Shown here piece after piece: positions 11,601 through 22,500 of a stretch of DNA of 64,000 nt. Position numbers and translations under genes: made by a program. The stretch is taken from positions 643,922-707,921 of the forward strand of contig NC_092678.1 in NCBI RefSeq assembly GCF_964355755.1. Reading direction: 5' to 3'. This stretch comes from Antedon mediterranea. Lineage: Eukaryota; Echinodermata; Crinoidea; Comatulida; Antedonidae. How positions within the stretch are numbered: the stretch's first letter is position 1; each line of letters starts with the position of its first letter. The notes under the pieces are model-generated. The model worked only from the letters and a program-made list of their open reading frames with translations. It searched no databases and had not been told where the DNA came from.

Positions 11601-14478
11601 CTAGATTATTTTTGCTGAGCGTGGGGAAATTGTATCTGGTGGTAATTTTCACGGTGAATATCCTGCTAAGGTGTTAGATTATCTTGCCATCGCAGTTCAC
11701 GAGCTTGCTAGTATGAGCGAGAGAAGAATCGAAAGATTGGTCAATTCTGGTGAGTGCTTTAAAACAGCTACAGTAAACTTCTCTAGAATAGAATTCCTAA
11801 TGCTTGGTTTCCACATGGATGAAATTTAAAGACACCTTCCCTACGTTTTTTAGATCTAATTTAAGATCACAAACTATATTTAATGTAAAAATAATACTAT
11901 ATGGTCCTATTGCGATAACTTTTTTCGTCTTTAAATGGTTAAAAATGTGAAAAATAAGTAGATTCTAATAATTATAGCGGCCCGCTATAAATCGCAAAAT
12001 GCAATGCGCGCAGATTAATATTTTTGTTTTTCTTCTGTAATTCACCCACTTTTGGATCAAACTGTCACTTGCGATTGATTAACACACTTACAATTGTGCA
12101 TACATCATTATGTCTAAGGAAGCATGTCAAAATTATAGTGCCGCATCACAACATGGTAGCTGCGTCATAAAGGTATTCTTTCGTTACTGAGGTGGTTTGT
12201 AGTCGTTTTTGGCTTTTGAATATGAATTGTGAGTATTTCGTTTACTGCGTTGTCATTCAGTACATGCGGTCAACGATCTAGCTTTAACAATTCAAGTGCA
12301 AACAAAGCATTATAACTTAGGCGATGGTGAATCTATTAGTATATCATATTAGCACGACCATTCTCTATTATAATAATTACAATATAATAATTTTTTTCCA
12401 GCGTATAGTGAACTCCCAGCATTCCTTGTCAAAGATGGCGGTCTTAATTCTGGCTTTATGATGGCTCACTGTACAGCAGCATCACTTGGTAAACTTGATA
12501 TTTGCATATTCACAAAATAACAATAATAATTTGCATACTGTATTCCACAAACAAGTAGAGGTCTACATTCCAATATGTGGCTTTGTTAAGATGTCCCATT
12601 GCTACTTCTTCCAAACTTTGTTCCAATAGGAAAAATAATTCAGGGGTTCTAGATGCATCAATTCCATTTTCCGCCAATTACAGGATGGATAAACTATTTA
12701 ATAATTTATCATGCTTTTAAACTAAGTCTCATTTGAGGCTTAGGGAGTGGAGTTCAAACAGTTACCCCTGCCACTAGGTCAAATAAATATTGGTCCGTAA
12801 GTATGCAGACCACTTTTAATGGATGTTATTAAACCATTTCTAAAAAAAAACATTTCTTGTATTGCAGTATCTGAAAACAAGGTGTTGACGCATCCATCAT
12901 CCGTTGATTCCCTATCAACAAGCGCTGGCACTGAAGACCATGTTTCTATGGGAGGATTTGCTGCTCGTAAGGCGTTGCAAGTTGTAGAACATGTTGAGCA
13001 AGGTAAGATCTCAAATCTCATTGTCTAAAAAAACAACGTGGTCATATAAAACATCCACTTACAACTCTTCATAACAAATTTGTTCAATCTTTTATCAACT
13101 AAAAGTCGTGGTAAGTCATGTCTCGGGTCCATTCTATAGTCGCCGTACAGATAGGCTACTACATCAGTACTTTCTATGAATGGATGGCTAGTTGGTGACA
13201 AGAACGCTAGTTGATCATACCCAGTACCGTTTTGATTTGGCGATCATTCAGGAAAGCGCTTCACAACATCATACAATATACAGTAACAACCAACTATAAA
13301 AACTTCCGGACTTGAACGCAGGAGACAACAAGTACCAAGCCACAAAACCACTGTTATTTATTGCAAAGCCTCTATACAGTACACTTAGAAACAAAGCATG
13401 AATCTAACAAGTTCTTTTTCTTCACCTATTCAGTAATTGCAATTGAGTTGTTGGCTGCCTGCCAAGGTATTGAATTCCTTCGGCCATTGAAAACAACAGA
13501 ACCGTTGGAAGCTCTTCACAAGTTAGTCCGTTCTTACGTCAAGTAAGTTCACATTGAGTGGTGGTAGTGTTCTGAATAATCTAATCTCTGAATTTCTGAA
13601 TCAAATCTCTGATTGATGGTTGTTTTATTTGAAACTCAAGAACTTCATGTTTTATCTGAATATATTGTTAGTAATATTATCATACTATAATGCACAGTTC
13701 TTCAACATGTTATGCCCTAAAGACTTTGCTTACTGAACTAATTTGTATTAAAGTTTGTTTTTTAAAACTTTGTAGACCTTGGGATAAAGATCGTTATTTT
13801 GCACCTGATATTGAAGTTGCTCATCAGCTGATTAAGGAAGGAAAGGTAATTCAATTCTTTGAAATTGTTGTAATTTACATACTGTAATATGTATAGTGTA
13901 CCATTTGGTCGTTATATCTGATTGCTGCCTTTATTGACGACCAGCCTCTCACTTAGCGCCCCCACCCAATGACGTTGATTGCCAATTTAAATAATAATAA
14001 TAATAATAATGTTTCTCCTATTCAATGTATAAAAACACTATATATCATATACAGTAGATTAAAGAAGTCTGCCATTGTTCTTTATACAGTACTAGAGTCT
14101 TGCGTATAATTATTACTTTATTATTCATTTGAATTCTAGGTATGGGAGGCTACCAAGCCATATATGAAAAGATAACATTCTGCCATTTAATGTATAAAAA
14201 AACCTACAGTATACTGTATATAACATAATATCTACCTATAGACTAAAAGAAGTCTGCAACAATTGTCCCTATACACATTTATACTCGAGTCTGGAGATTA
14301 TAATACTTATTATTCATTTTAATTCTAGGTATGGGAGGCCACGGAGCCATATATGAAAAGATATAAAAATGAGCAATTGAAGGAAACAAGAGCGCAATCT
14401 CCGTCAACAAGTTCACTCGCTTCATTGAGAAAACGCAAGCGTGTGAAACAACCGTTAGCTGCTCAACATAAGGTCTAA
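5622..14478 (+). CDS. HAL: Histidine ammonia-lyase (histidase), complete
   Basis: Cytosolic enzyme that removes ammonia from L-histidine to give trans-urocanate, the first step of histidine breakdown. Nineteen coding exons: 5622-5874, 6668-6725, 6947-6986, 7729-7803, 8092-8164, 8274-8340, 8445-8608, 8746-8885, 9530-9577, 9797-9848, 10049-10144, 10734-10888, 11149-11229, 11605-11749, 12402-12488, 12868-13002, 13434-13542, 13776-13845, 14329-14478. They join in frame to 1998 nt, 665 residues, close to the vertebrate length (about 657). [11 protein letters not shown] in exon 8 holds the Ala258-Ser259-Gly260 triad that cyclises to the MIO electrophile. Also present are [47 protein letters not shown] and [13 protein letters not shown]. 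The start at 5622 gives [12 protein letters not shown], aligning with the usual N-terminus. An alternative short last exon lies at 14140. Confidence 0.97.
7976..8048 (+). pseudogene. Relic copy of HAL exon 6 3' end plus donor
   Basis: Lies 327 bp upstream of the genuine sequence (8303-8372) in intron 5. Reads [12 protein letters not shown] followed by TGTAGGTCGCTCTTCC; the true exon reads [12 protein letters not shown] with the same donor flank. No acceptor or upstream half ([11 protein letters not shown]) is present, so it cannot be a full exon. It is an isolated two-copy boundary duplication. Confidence 0.8.
10381..10567. repeat. 22-bp minisatellite in HAL intron 11, about 8 copies
   Basis: Unit AAGTTTTACCAGGGTCCCTT plus CC, nearly identical copies. 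Confidence 0.9.
12650..12785 (-). mobile_element. Truncated SINE body in HAL intron 15
   Basis: CAGGATGGATAAACTATTTA, then CTCATTTGAGGCTTAGGGAG and ACCCCTGCCACTAGGTCA match the body of the SINE at 59730-59876, without its tRNA-like head. Confidence 0.6.
13995..14365 (+). repeat. Two-copy 189-bp tandem duplication spanning HAL last acceptor
   Basis: The stretch from about AATGTATAAAAACAC (14024) to ATGAAAAGATAA (14175) is repeated, diverged, at 14190-14365. Shared landmarks are ACAGTA, AAAGAAGTCTGC, the ACTCGAGTCT/ACTAGAGTCT pair, TTATTCATTT and AATTCTAGGTATGGGAGGC. It duplicates the intron end plus the 5' part of the last exon. Confidence 0.75.
14140..14175 (+). CDS. HAL: Duplicate terminal exon of HAL, alternative short C-terminus
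   Basis: GAATTCTAG then GTATGGGAGGC at 14131-14150 copies the acceptor and start of the genuine last exon (14329), 189 bp upstream. In frame it reads [11 protein letters not shown] then stop TAA (14173-14175), because AGATAT of the real exon reads AGATAA here. Splicing exon 18 (ends 13845) to this acceptor would give a 627-residue enzyme lacking the basic Ser-rich tail. Both acceptors look equal. Whether it is used, or is a decoy, cannot be told from sequence. Confidence 0.6.
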   Translation, partial: VWEATKPYMKR

Positions 14479-16530
14479 ATGACCTTATATGGTGTTAATT
14501 GACCATTTCAATGCAAAAGATAGGACAACGGACACTTAATGTTACAATGTTTAGGCTCTTGCACTTAATGTTACAATGTTTAAGCCCTTGCTTAATTCAT
14601 TGATATTGCTAACATAATAGTAAAGTGTTTTAGAATTTTAAATAATGCTTAAAAAGCAATAGATTATGTACTTTTGTTTAACTTGCCACAACAATACTAT
14701 ATAATATGATTAAAATCACTGCATGGGCACTGCTTTTAAAATTAATGCACAGACCAAGAAAGAGGATAAATGCATGCCTTATTTGGTCATTCAAATTTAC
14801 TTTGGATCATGTGTAGGTTTACAATGATCATTACTTTTATTAAATCTCTAAACAGGTTTAGAGAGTTTGAATTAAATTTGAAATGACAGGGATATGTAAA
14901 TAGTAAACAGCAACGTTTCACAACCTATCCAGACCGAATGAATTATGGCATTTGGTCAGTAACCTGTGACATGGATGGTGGGTAGTGGTTGCTGAACTTA
15001 ACTTAATGTTACTGTTGATTTACACAGTTTAACTGTAATATAAGCTTATCTTAAATTTACAGATATTTGTATAATGTTTAATAGATGTTTTGTTGCAGGC
15101 CTATTAATTTAACCTGCATTCCAAGGTACAGTGCAACAAAATGTAAAATTATTAAAATAATCATGGGTGCAGGATTAACTACACAGTACTTACTATAAAC
15201 TGCAATCAATGTTAAGTAGTATATTATAACACCTAAATAAATTCCTGTAATTTGATTGGACGATTGTGGGTCACATGGCGTGCAATTAGGTAGTATATAT
15301 TATTATCAGTTCCTGCATTCCAATAGGACAGCTATCAAACTAAATATAATGTACTACTTAATACAGTATCTAAGCACCATAGGTTCTGGCATTCCGTAAT
15401 ACTTAATGATATAAATCAAATGATTTTTGCCTTAAAATAATTAGTGTGCTTTAGTTTGTGCCACTGTCCTAAAAAAAATGTAATATAAAATATTAAATTG
15501 TTCTTTTTTTAATGAGATATTGCAAAAAAAAACCTTTGTAGAAAAATAAAAGTTTGGATGTTCATTGACTTACCATATCTTCTCTTTATTTCCGTTAGCT
15601 AGTAGACCTAAGCTTACCTAGACGCTCCTAGGTCGCCACGCCGCCATACTCTAGTGGTACACTCATACTTCAGTAGACTTACCAGTCTAATACATCTAGC
15701 TAGGCCTAGCCTAGTCTTACAGTAAATTCATTTCACAAGATCAAAGCTGATAAATATGATATGCTTGATAAAAAATATATATTCAGGAAGAAAAACATGT
15801 GAGAAACCAAAATTAAAAAACATGAAAGATGTAGGCATTGGTGGTACTTTTAAATGCTTATTACTACACACCAGACGACTAAGTTCGTGGCTTAAAAACA
15901 ACGAAAAGAAAAAGTTTTGGTGACGACTAAACTATAGAGGACGTTTTTTAAAAAGCAATACGCATGCTCACAAACAATGTACATTTTTTGAATGTTGATG
16001 TTTTGACGTTGTTGTTGATCGTTTTTTTGTCAACAGAGTTAAATATTAGGCCTGGTGGTTAATTCTACTTACTTACGTGTATGTAACTACGTAATATTTG
16101 TTCAGATATATCTAGCAGGTATATACATTAAGCATAATTAGACAGGACTAGCTAGATTACCTAGTAGGCATTTCCTAGGCCGATCAAAACTGGCGGGAAT
16201 TCTCACACACAGCTACTGTTGTTGGACGCGTGCGGCGAAACAGTTGTCGGTGCTGGTGTTCTTGAACGATTCGTCCCTCTCTTACCTGTGCAGTGGAGTC
16301 GTATAGTTAGGCTTACTAACTACACTCTACTAGGCTTAGGACCTACATATAACTTATTATAAAATAAGAGATTGGTCTACTATTAAATTACAGAGATTAA
16401 TTTGTACAAAAATTACTAGGCCTATTTTGAAATTTGAATATTTCAAAATAGGCCTAGGGCCTAGCCTAGTTCTACTTTTACTACTGTAATTATAATATAA
16501 CAAAGGCCTTCAATTTTATGTTTGTAGAAG
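14479..16530. other. HAL-NDC80 intergenic region
   Basis: Holds the HAL 3' UTR, including a short two-copy repeat ACTTAATGTTACAATGTTTA (about 14535-14583). It also holds a dispersed repeat at 15239-15290 with GATTGTGGGTCACATGGCGT that recurs at 31708-31727, and the NDC80 upstream region with several TAGGCCTAG words. No further coding potential was recognised. Confidence 0.6.
16191..16199 (+). promoter_or_regulatory. E2F-like site upstream of NDC80
   Basis: TGGCGGGAA lies 332 bp upstream of the NDC80 ATG in otherwise AT-rich DNA. GGCGGGAA is a classic E2F core, and NDC80 is cell-cycle regulated in animals. The match is seen; function is inferred. Confidence 0.35.
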
Positions 16531-19500
16531 ATGAATCGTAACAGCAATAGATCATCAAGTGGTAGCCGTGCATCAAATGGAAGCCGTGCATCGCTAGCGC
16601 CTCTACGTATTAAACAAGAAAATGCACACGGTATGACTTTAATTTTTTTGTTTGACATTTTATTTAGACAGCATATAGGTTGGCTTAAAAATCAAAATTG
16701 TATTACATAATCTTTCTTGATATTTTTAGCTGGGTCAAGAGGTCGGTCTTTAGCTGGCGGACGTTTGTCGACAGGAGCAAGTTCAAAGGCATCAACCAGT
16801 CGAAGTTCACTGGGCACGTCAAAGAAATCATTGATTCCTAAAGCCAACATGGGTGGCCTTAGCAAAAGGTTTGTGTCTTAAAAACAAATAATTGTGCAGG
16901 ATTAAATATACTAGAAGGTGGTGATAATAAAAGGTAGAAATGTGCCCAGTGTGAAAGAACAGTTAAAAATGCATCAATATTTTTCAATGATAGTTTTTCT
17001 TATTTTAATACAGTAGGCGGTCAAGTAACTATGGACGTCAAACCTATGGACATGAGGTGGTCAAGGACCCACGCCCTATCAGTGATAAATCATTCATGCA
17101 TCGTGAAATCAAAGATATCGTTGAGGTAAACTTCTCTCTCATTTTCCTTCTCTGGTTATTTTGGTAGCTTATCATTTCATTCTAATATCTAATACAATGT
17201 TGTTTTTTATTTCAGTTTCTGGTAGACAATCGCTATCCCACACCGGTAACAACTAAGTCACTAGTGACGCCAACAACCAAGGACTTTCTCAGAATATTTG
17301 AGTTTATTTATGCATTTTTGGAACCAAAATTTGTGATTCCTACAAAGCATGAGGAAGAGTTACCAAAAATATTGAAAACAATTGGGTGAGGAGAGAGATG
17401 ACAGGTTCTGTATTAAAAATAGTTTAAATGAAACAAAACCTATAAATCACTAATGCTCAAAAGGTCATCGCTCTTAAATTGACCCTCTTGTTTTATCTAC
17501 AAAAGTACTTAAATCCTACCCCAAGGGTTTTTCACACAAGCGCCACTAGTTTGGAACCAGCTTCCACTCCGTATCTGTCAATGTAAATTTCTTAAGCAAT
17601 TCAAATCACTTCTAAAATCTTACCTTTTTCAATAATTCTTGTTGGTCTTTTAACACTGTGAAACATCAGTAAATAGAACTTTATAAATGTTTATTATTAT
17701 TATTAATGCAAACTGACTTAACGTGATGTTTTTAATTTGTTTATATCTTGTGTTTTCTAGCTACCTATTTACCATTAGTAAGAGCTCCCTTTATACCATT
17801 GGTAGCCCTCATAAGTGGCCTCATCTACTGGCCCAACGTGATGTTTTTAATTTGTTTATATCTTGTTTTCTAGCTACCCATTTACCATTAGTAAGAGCTC
17901 CCTTTATACCATTGGTAGCCCTCATACGTGGCCTCATCTACTGGCCTAACGTGATGTTTTTAATTTGTTTATATCTTGTGTTTTCTAGCTATCCATTTAC
18001 CATTAGTAAGAGCTCCCTTTATACCATTGGTAGCCCTCATACGTGGCCTCATCTACTGGCCTAACGTGATGTTTTTAATTTGTTTATATCTTGTGTTTTC
18101 TAGCTATCCATTTACCATTAGTAAGAGCTCCCTTTATACCATTGGTAGCCCTCATATGTGGCCTCATCTACTGGCCTAACGTGATGTTTTTAATTTGTTT
18201 ATATCTTGTGTTTTCTAGCTATCCATTTACCATTAGTAAGAGCTCCCTTTATACCATTGGTAGCCCTCATATGTGGCCTCATCTACTGGCCTAACGTGAT
18301 GTTTTTAATTTGTTTATATCTTGTGTTTTCTAGCTATCCATTTACCATTAGTAAGAGCTCCCTTTATACCATTGGTAGCCCTCATACGTGGCCTCATCTA
18401 CTGGCCTAACGTGATGTTTTTAATTTGTTTATATCTTGTGTTTTCTAGCTATCCATTTACCATTAGTAAGAGCTCCCTTTATACCATTGGTAGCCCTCAT
18501 ATGTGGCCTCATCTACTGGCCTAACGTGATGTTTTTAATTTGTTTATATCTTGTGTTTTCTAGCTATCCATTTACCATTAGTAAGAGCTCCCTTTATACC
18601 ATTGGTAGCCCTCATATGTGGCCTCATCTACTGGCCTAACGTGATGTTTTTAATTTGTTTATATCTTGTGTTTTCTAGCTATCCATTTACCATTAGTAAG
18701 AGCTCCCTTTATACCATTGGTAGCCCTCATACGTGGCCTCATCTACTGGCAGCTCTGCATTGGCTTATGGAATTAGTAAAGGTAATAATTCAATCTTATA
18801 TCTATGTTGAAATACAAAAAAAAAAAATACAATCAATGAACCCTTACAGACTGTATAAAGATGCCCAAATAAGGAATAAAGATGCCTAAAGAAGTAATAA
18901 AGTTTCCCAAATGAGGAATAAAGATGCCCAAATAAAGAATAAAAATGCCCAAATAAGTAATAAAGATGCCCAAATAAGGGATAAAGATTCCCAAATAAGG
19001 AATCAAACAGCAACAAAAAGATGAAACATCTTTAGAATCAATATCTTGATCTACAGTATTTGAAGAGGAGTGCTAGTTAATCAAACCTAGCACCATTTTG
19101 ATTTTATGGTCATTCAGAAAAGTATCTAATGCAAAACATTACTAATTTTTTTGTAGTGTGGAATGAATATGAAGCCAGAAGTAATGCTGTATCAATGTGA
19201 AGATGATATTGCAGACGAGTTTGATGGTAAAACTGAAGCTCAGGTAAGTATATTATGTAAATAAAAGCTTAGCAGTTTGATAAGTACCCTGGCAGAATGC
19301 TTAGCAGTTAAATAAGTACCAAGACAGAATGCTAAGCAGTTCAATAAGTACCAAGACAGAATGCTAAGCAGTTCAATAAGTACCAAGACAGAATGCTAAG
19401 CAGTTCAATAAGTACCAAGACAGAATGCTAAGCAGTTCAATAAGTACCAAGACAGAATGTTAAGCAGTTCAATAAGTACCAAGACAGAATGCTAAGCAGT

Positions 19501-22500
19501 TAAATAAGTACATAAATGCTAATGTAGGAACATCATTGTCAATACCATTTTTGTTTTTATTTGTCAGATTCTGTATGAGTTTGTAGAATGTACGTATGAT
19601 GCATTTTTAGCTGGGTCAGATGAATATGAGGAAGAAGAGAAAGCCCTTGCGCAAGAATTTAGTAAGTTGTTGAATCGTTCATGAAAACTTATATGGCGTT
19701 ATCCTAACGATGTGAAAGACTAATAATAATTCATTATGTCATTGCCTCATACTTCAGATGGGTCTTTAAGCCGTTGGTCGTGTACTTAGCACATGTCTAC
19801 GATAAAGAACTTGGAAGAGGTTATTCAAAAATAGTAGAGAATTGTTTTTGGGTGTGCGGCCCTCTGGGAGGGAGAACAGTTTTGTTCTGAAAAGTTCACC
19901 CATTATTAAAAAGATAAATAAAACACCGGAGACCTCACATAGGAGACGCAGCAATGTGTGTTTTGAAGTTTGTGATTATTTAGCTGCAATATTAAATTGT
20001 GATTATTCGTTACAGGGCGCAAAGCAGTATGTGTGGCGGGTGACATGCAGCAACTGGAGGCAGAGAAGCAAAGACTAAGAGCAGAGTTACAAGTCTTAGA
20101 AAATGAACCAGTAATACAATTATCTTCAATACTCATTAATCAATTCAGTATCTGTTTGTTTTTTTAATTAATAGTGGAGCTTTTGGGTCGTGGCTACCTA
20201 GTGTATGACCTACATGTCATAGGTCATTGTGTGACCTACATGTCAAAACCACTGAACTTGTTCCTAGGTTGTTGATTGTATCTCTTTTTAGCTTTACAAA
20301 ATGCTTCAAATTTGTTAATAGTATCATATCATTTATTTTGCCATATAGAAAAAACAAACAGAACCAATGTAAATCTATGAGACAGGATTACCTAAATGTT
20401 ATAACAAAAATAACAGTATAACCATAGTTACAGTAAACAGAATAGTTTTAGTAATCATAAAACAATTTGCTTTCTTCAGTGCCAATTAACTTTGTTGCAA
20501 GAACGCTATCAGGTGATGCAGATTGACAACAACCGTTTCAAGAACTACCTGATAGAACTTGACAATCACAGACGAGCACAAGAACAAAAACTGACAGAGG
20601 TTGACTGCAGATACCAACAAGAAGGTAAGGCGAGCTCACTGTTTAATTAGACATAATAAGACTTAAGTACGCCCCTATCTCCAATTTACACAGTGTAGAT
20701 CCTATGCTAAGGCTCCATTAATGTTTTAAATACAAACTTTTAATGGAACCACACAGAAATCAACATACTATTGTGTATTATATTACACAGGATTGATGAC
20801 ATCAATATTCATGTTATGCGTACAATAATGGTACGTCCTATTATCATACTTGCTTAAGCTCTGTCTACACTATCAAAGTTTATGTGACAAAATAAATGTG
20901 ATGTACCCTTATATGGTCATATCACTACCATATGTGGGCATATCACTACCATATATGGTCATATCACTACCATGTGTGGGCACTAGAACAAGTATTATTT
21001 TTGCAGCTCTTGCATATGAGCAAACACAAGCTGAAAACCAACAGCTGCAACACATCTTTGACACCCAGGAGCTGAGTGCTACGGACGTTGAGAGGATCAA
21101 AATGCAACAAAGAGAACTGGCACAAACACTGCAAGCTTTGGAGAAAGAAAAAGAATCACTTGATCGAGAAATATGGCAAGAAGAGAAAGCGATAGCAAAG
21201 AAGAGAGAACAGGTTCGAATTTGTCAACAAACTATCATATACAGTAGAACCTCCATTTTACGTACGGTACGGGACCGAAAGGCGTACGTAAAACAAGGGA
21301 TTCGTAAAATCAAGGTTGACCTTAACTTGACCCCAAATACGTAGAGATCGTAGCTAGCCGTATTTGCCTACTTCTGTACTGTGTACAGTATGCGTCACTA
21401 GCTTAGCTAGGCCTAGGCTATTCAGGCTAGGCTAGCAGGGCTAGCAAGATGTGAGGCCTAACTAGAAAAGTACAGTTATACAGGCTGTGCGATGTTTAAA
21501 TAAAGTGTAAAATATAATTGTTTTCTATCAATAAAAACAGTCGCTGCTTTAGGGGGAATGCACGTGCGTAGCTTGTCCCCCACACACAGCAGAATTCCTC
21601 ACACAGCCATGATTGTGGCTTTGTGTGCTTTGTTGTTGTTAAATTGCGCCCTCAATGTAAGAAAATGATGACGTCATCGGTTATTTTAAGCGTACGTAAA
21701 ATCGAGGGAACGTAAAATCAGGGTACGTAAAACACAGGTTCTACTGTAGTTGTATATTAAAAAAAATTTAAGCATGGATATATTATACAGTCGCCTCCGC
21801 CTAAGTCGAATCTAATGGGACCGGTATAAAAATTTGAGTTACGCGAACTTCGACTTACAGATTTGCAAAAAAATGCTAGGCCTAGGTTCACTCACTAGCT
21901 GCGCTATAGCTAGGCCTAGTAGACCCTGCCCTGTCGCGATCGCGGCCCACGCGATGAGCCTTCTTGAATTGAGTTGGCTTAGCTAGCTAGCTAGGCCTAA
22001 TAAATGCTAAGCCTCTTTTATCGGCAATGATAAACTGTATTTTCTTTTATGGTTTAAGCCCGAAACAATACAAAAACGTATAATAAATACATTTCGGTTC
22101 TTATTCGAAATCGGTATCCATTGTTTATTGCCATCTGTCTAGCACAAAATGGGTACCCACAAAACGCCGCTCAAGTTCTCAACTCTGAAAAAACAACTCA
22201 TACACTATACACTAGCGCGAGTTGTAGGACGCCGCCTATACTATACAACCTGCTTGAGAGAACCAATATGGTCCCACATTATCTCCTCTGTCGTTTGTTT
22301 ATCGAATTACGTACGTTTCATCGGCTTTTTTAGCGCGTTGTTGCCGCGTGATTTGTGACTTCGACTTATACGATATAAATCACTAAAGAATGTGTGTATT
22401 CGGACCGCAAAAAGACGTCGGCTTAGACGAATTTCGACTTAGAAAAATTCGACTTACAAATAAAAATTACACAGTAATGTATAGGAAAGAATTGGGACTT

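Noticed and set aside
5343-14478. Bacterial hut operon contamination
   Set aside because: Both enzymes are split by many GT-AG introns and flanked by animal genes.
17723-18889. Series of 67-residue hydrophobic frames
   Set aside because: Out-of-frame readings of the NDC80 exon-5 array; the real exon frame is explained by NDC80.
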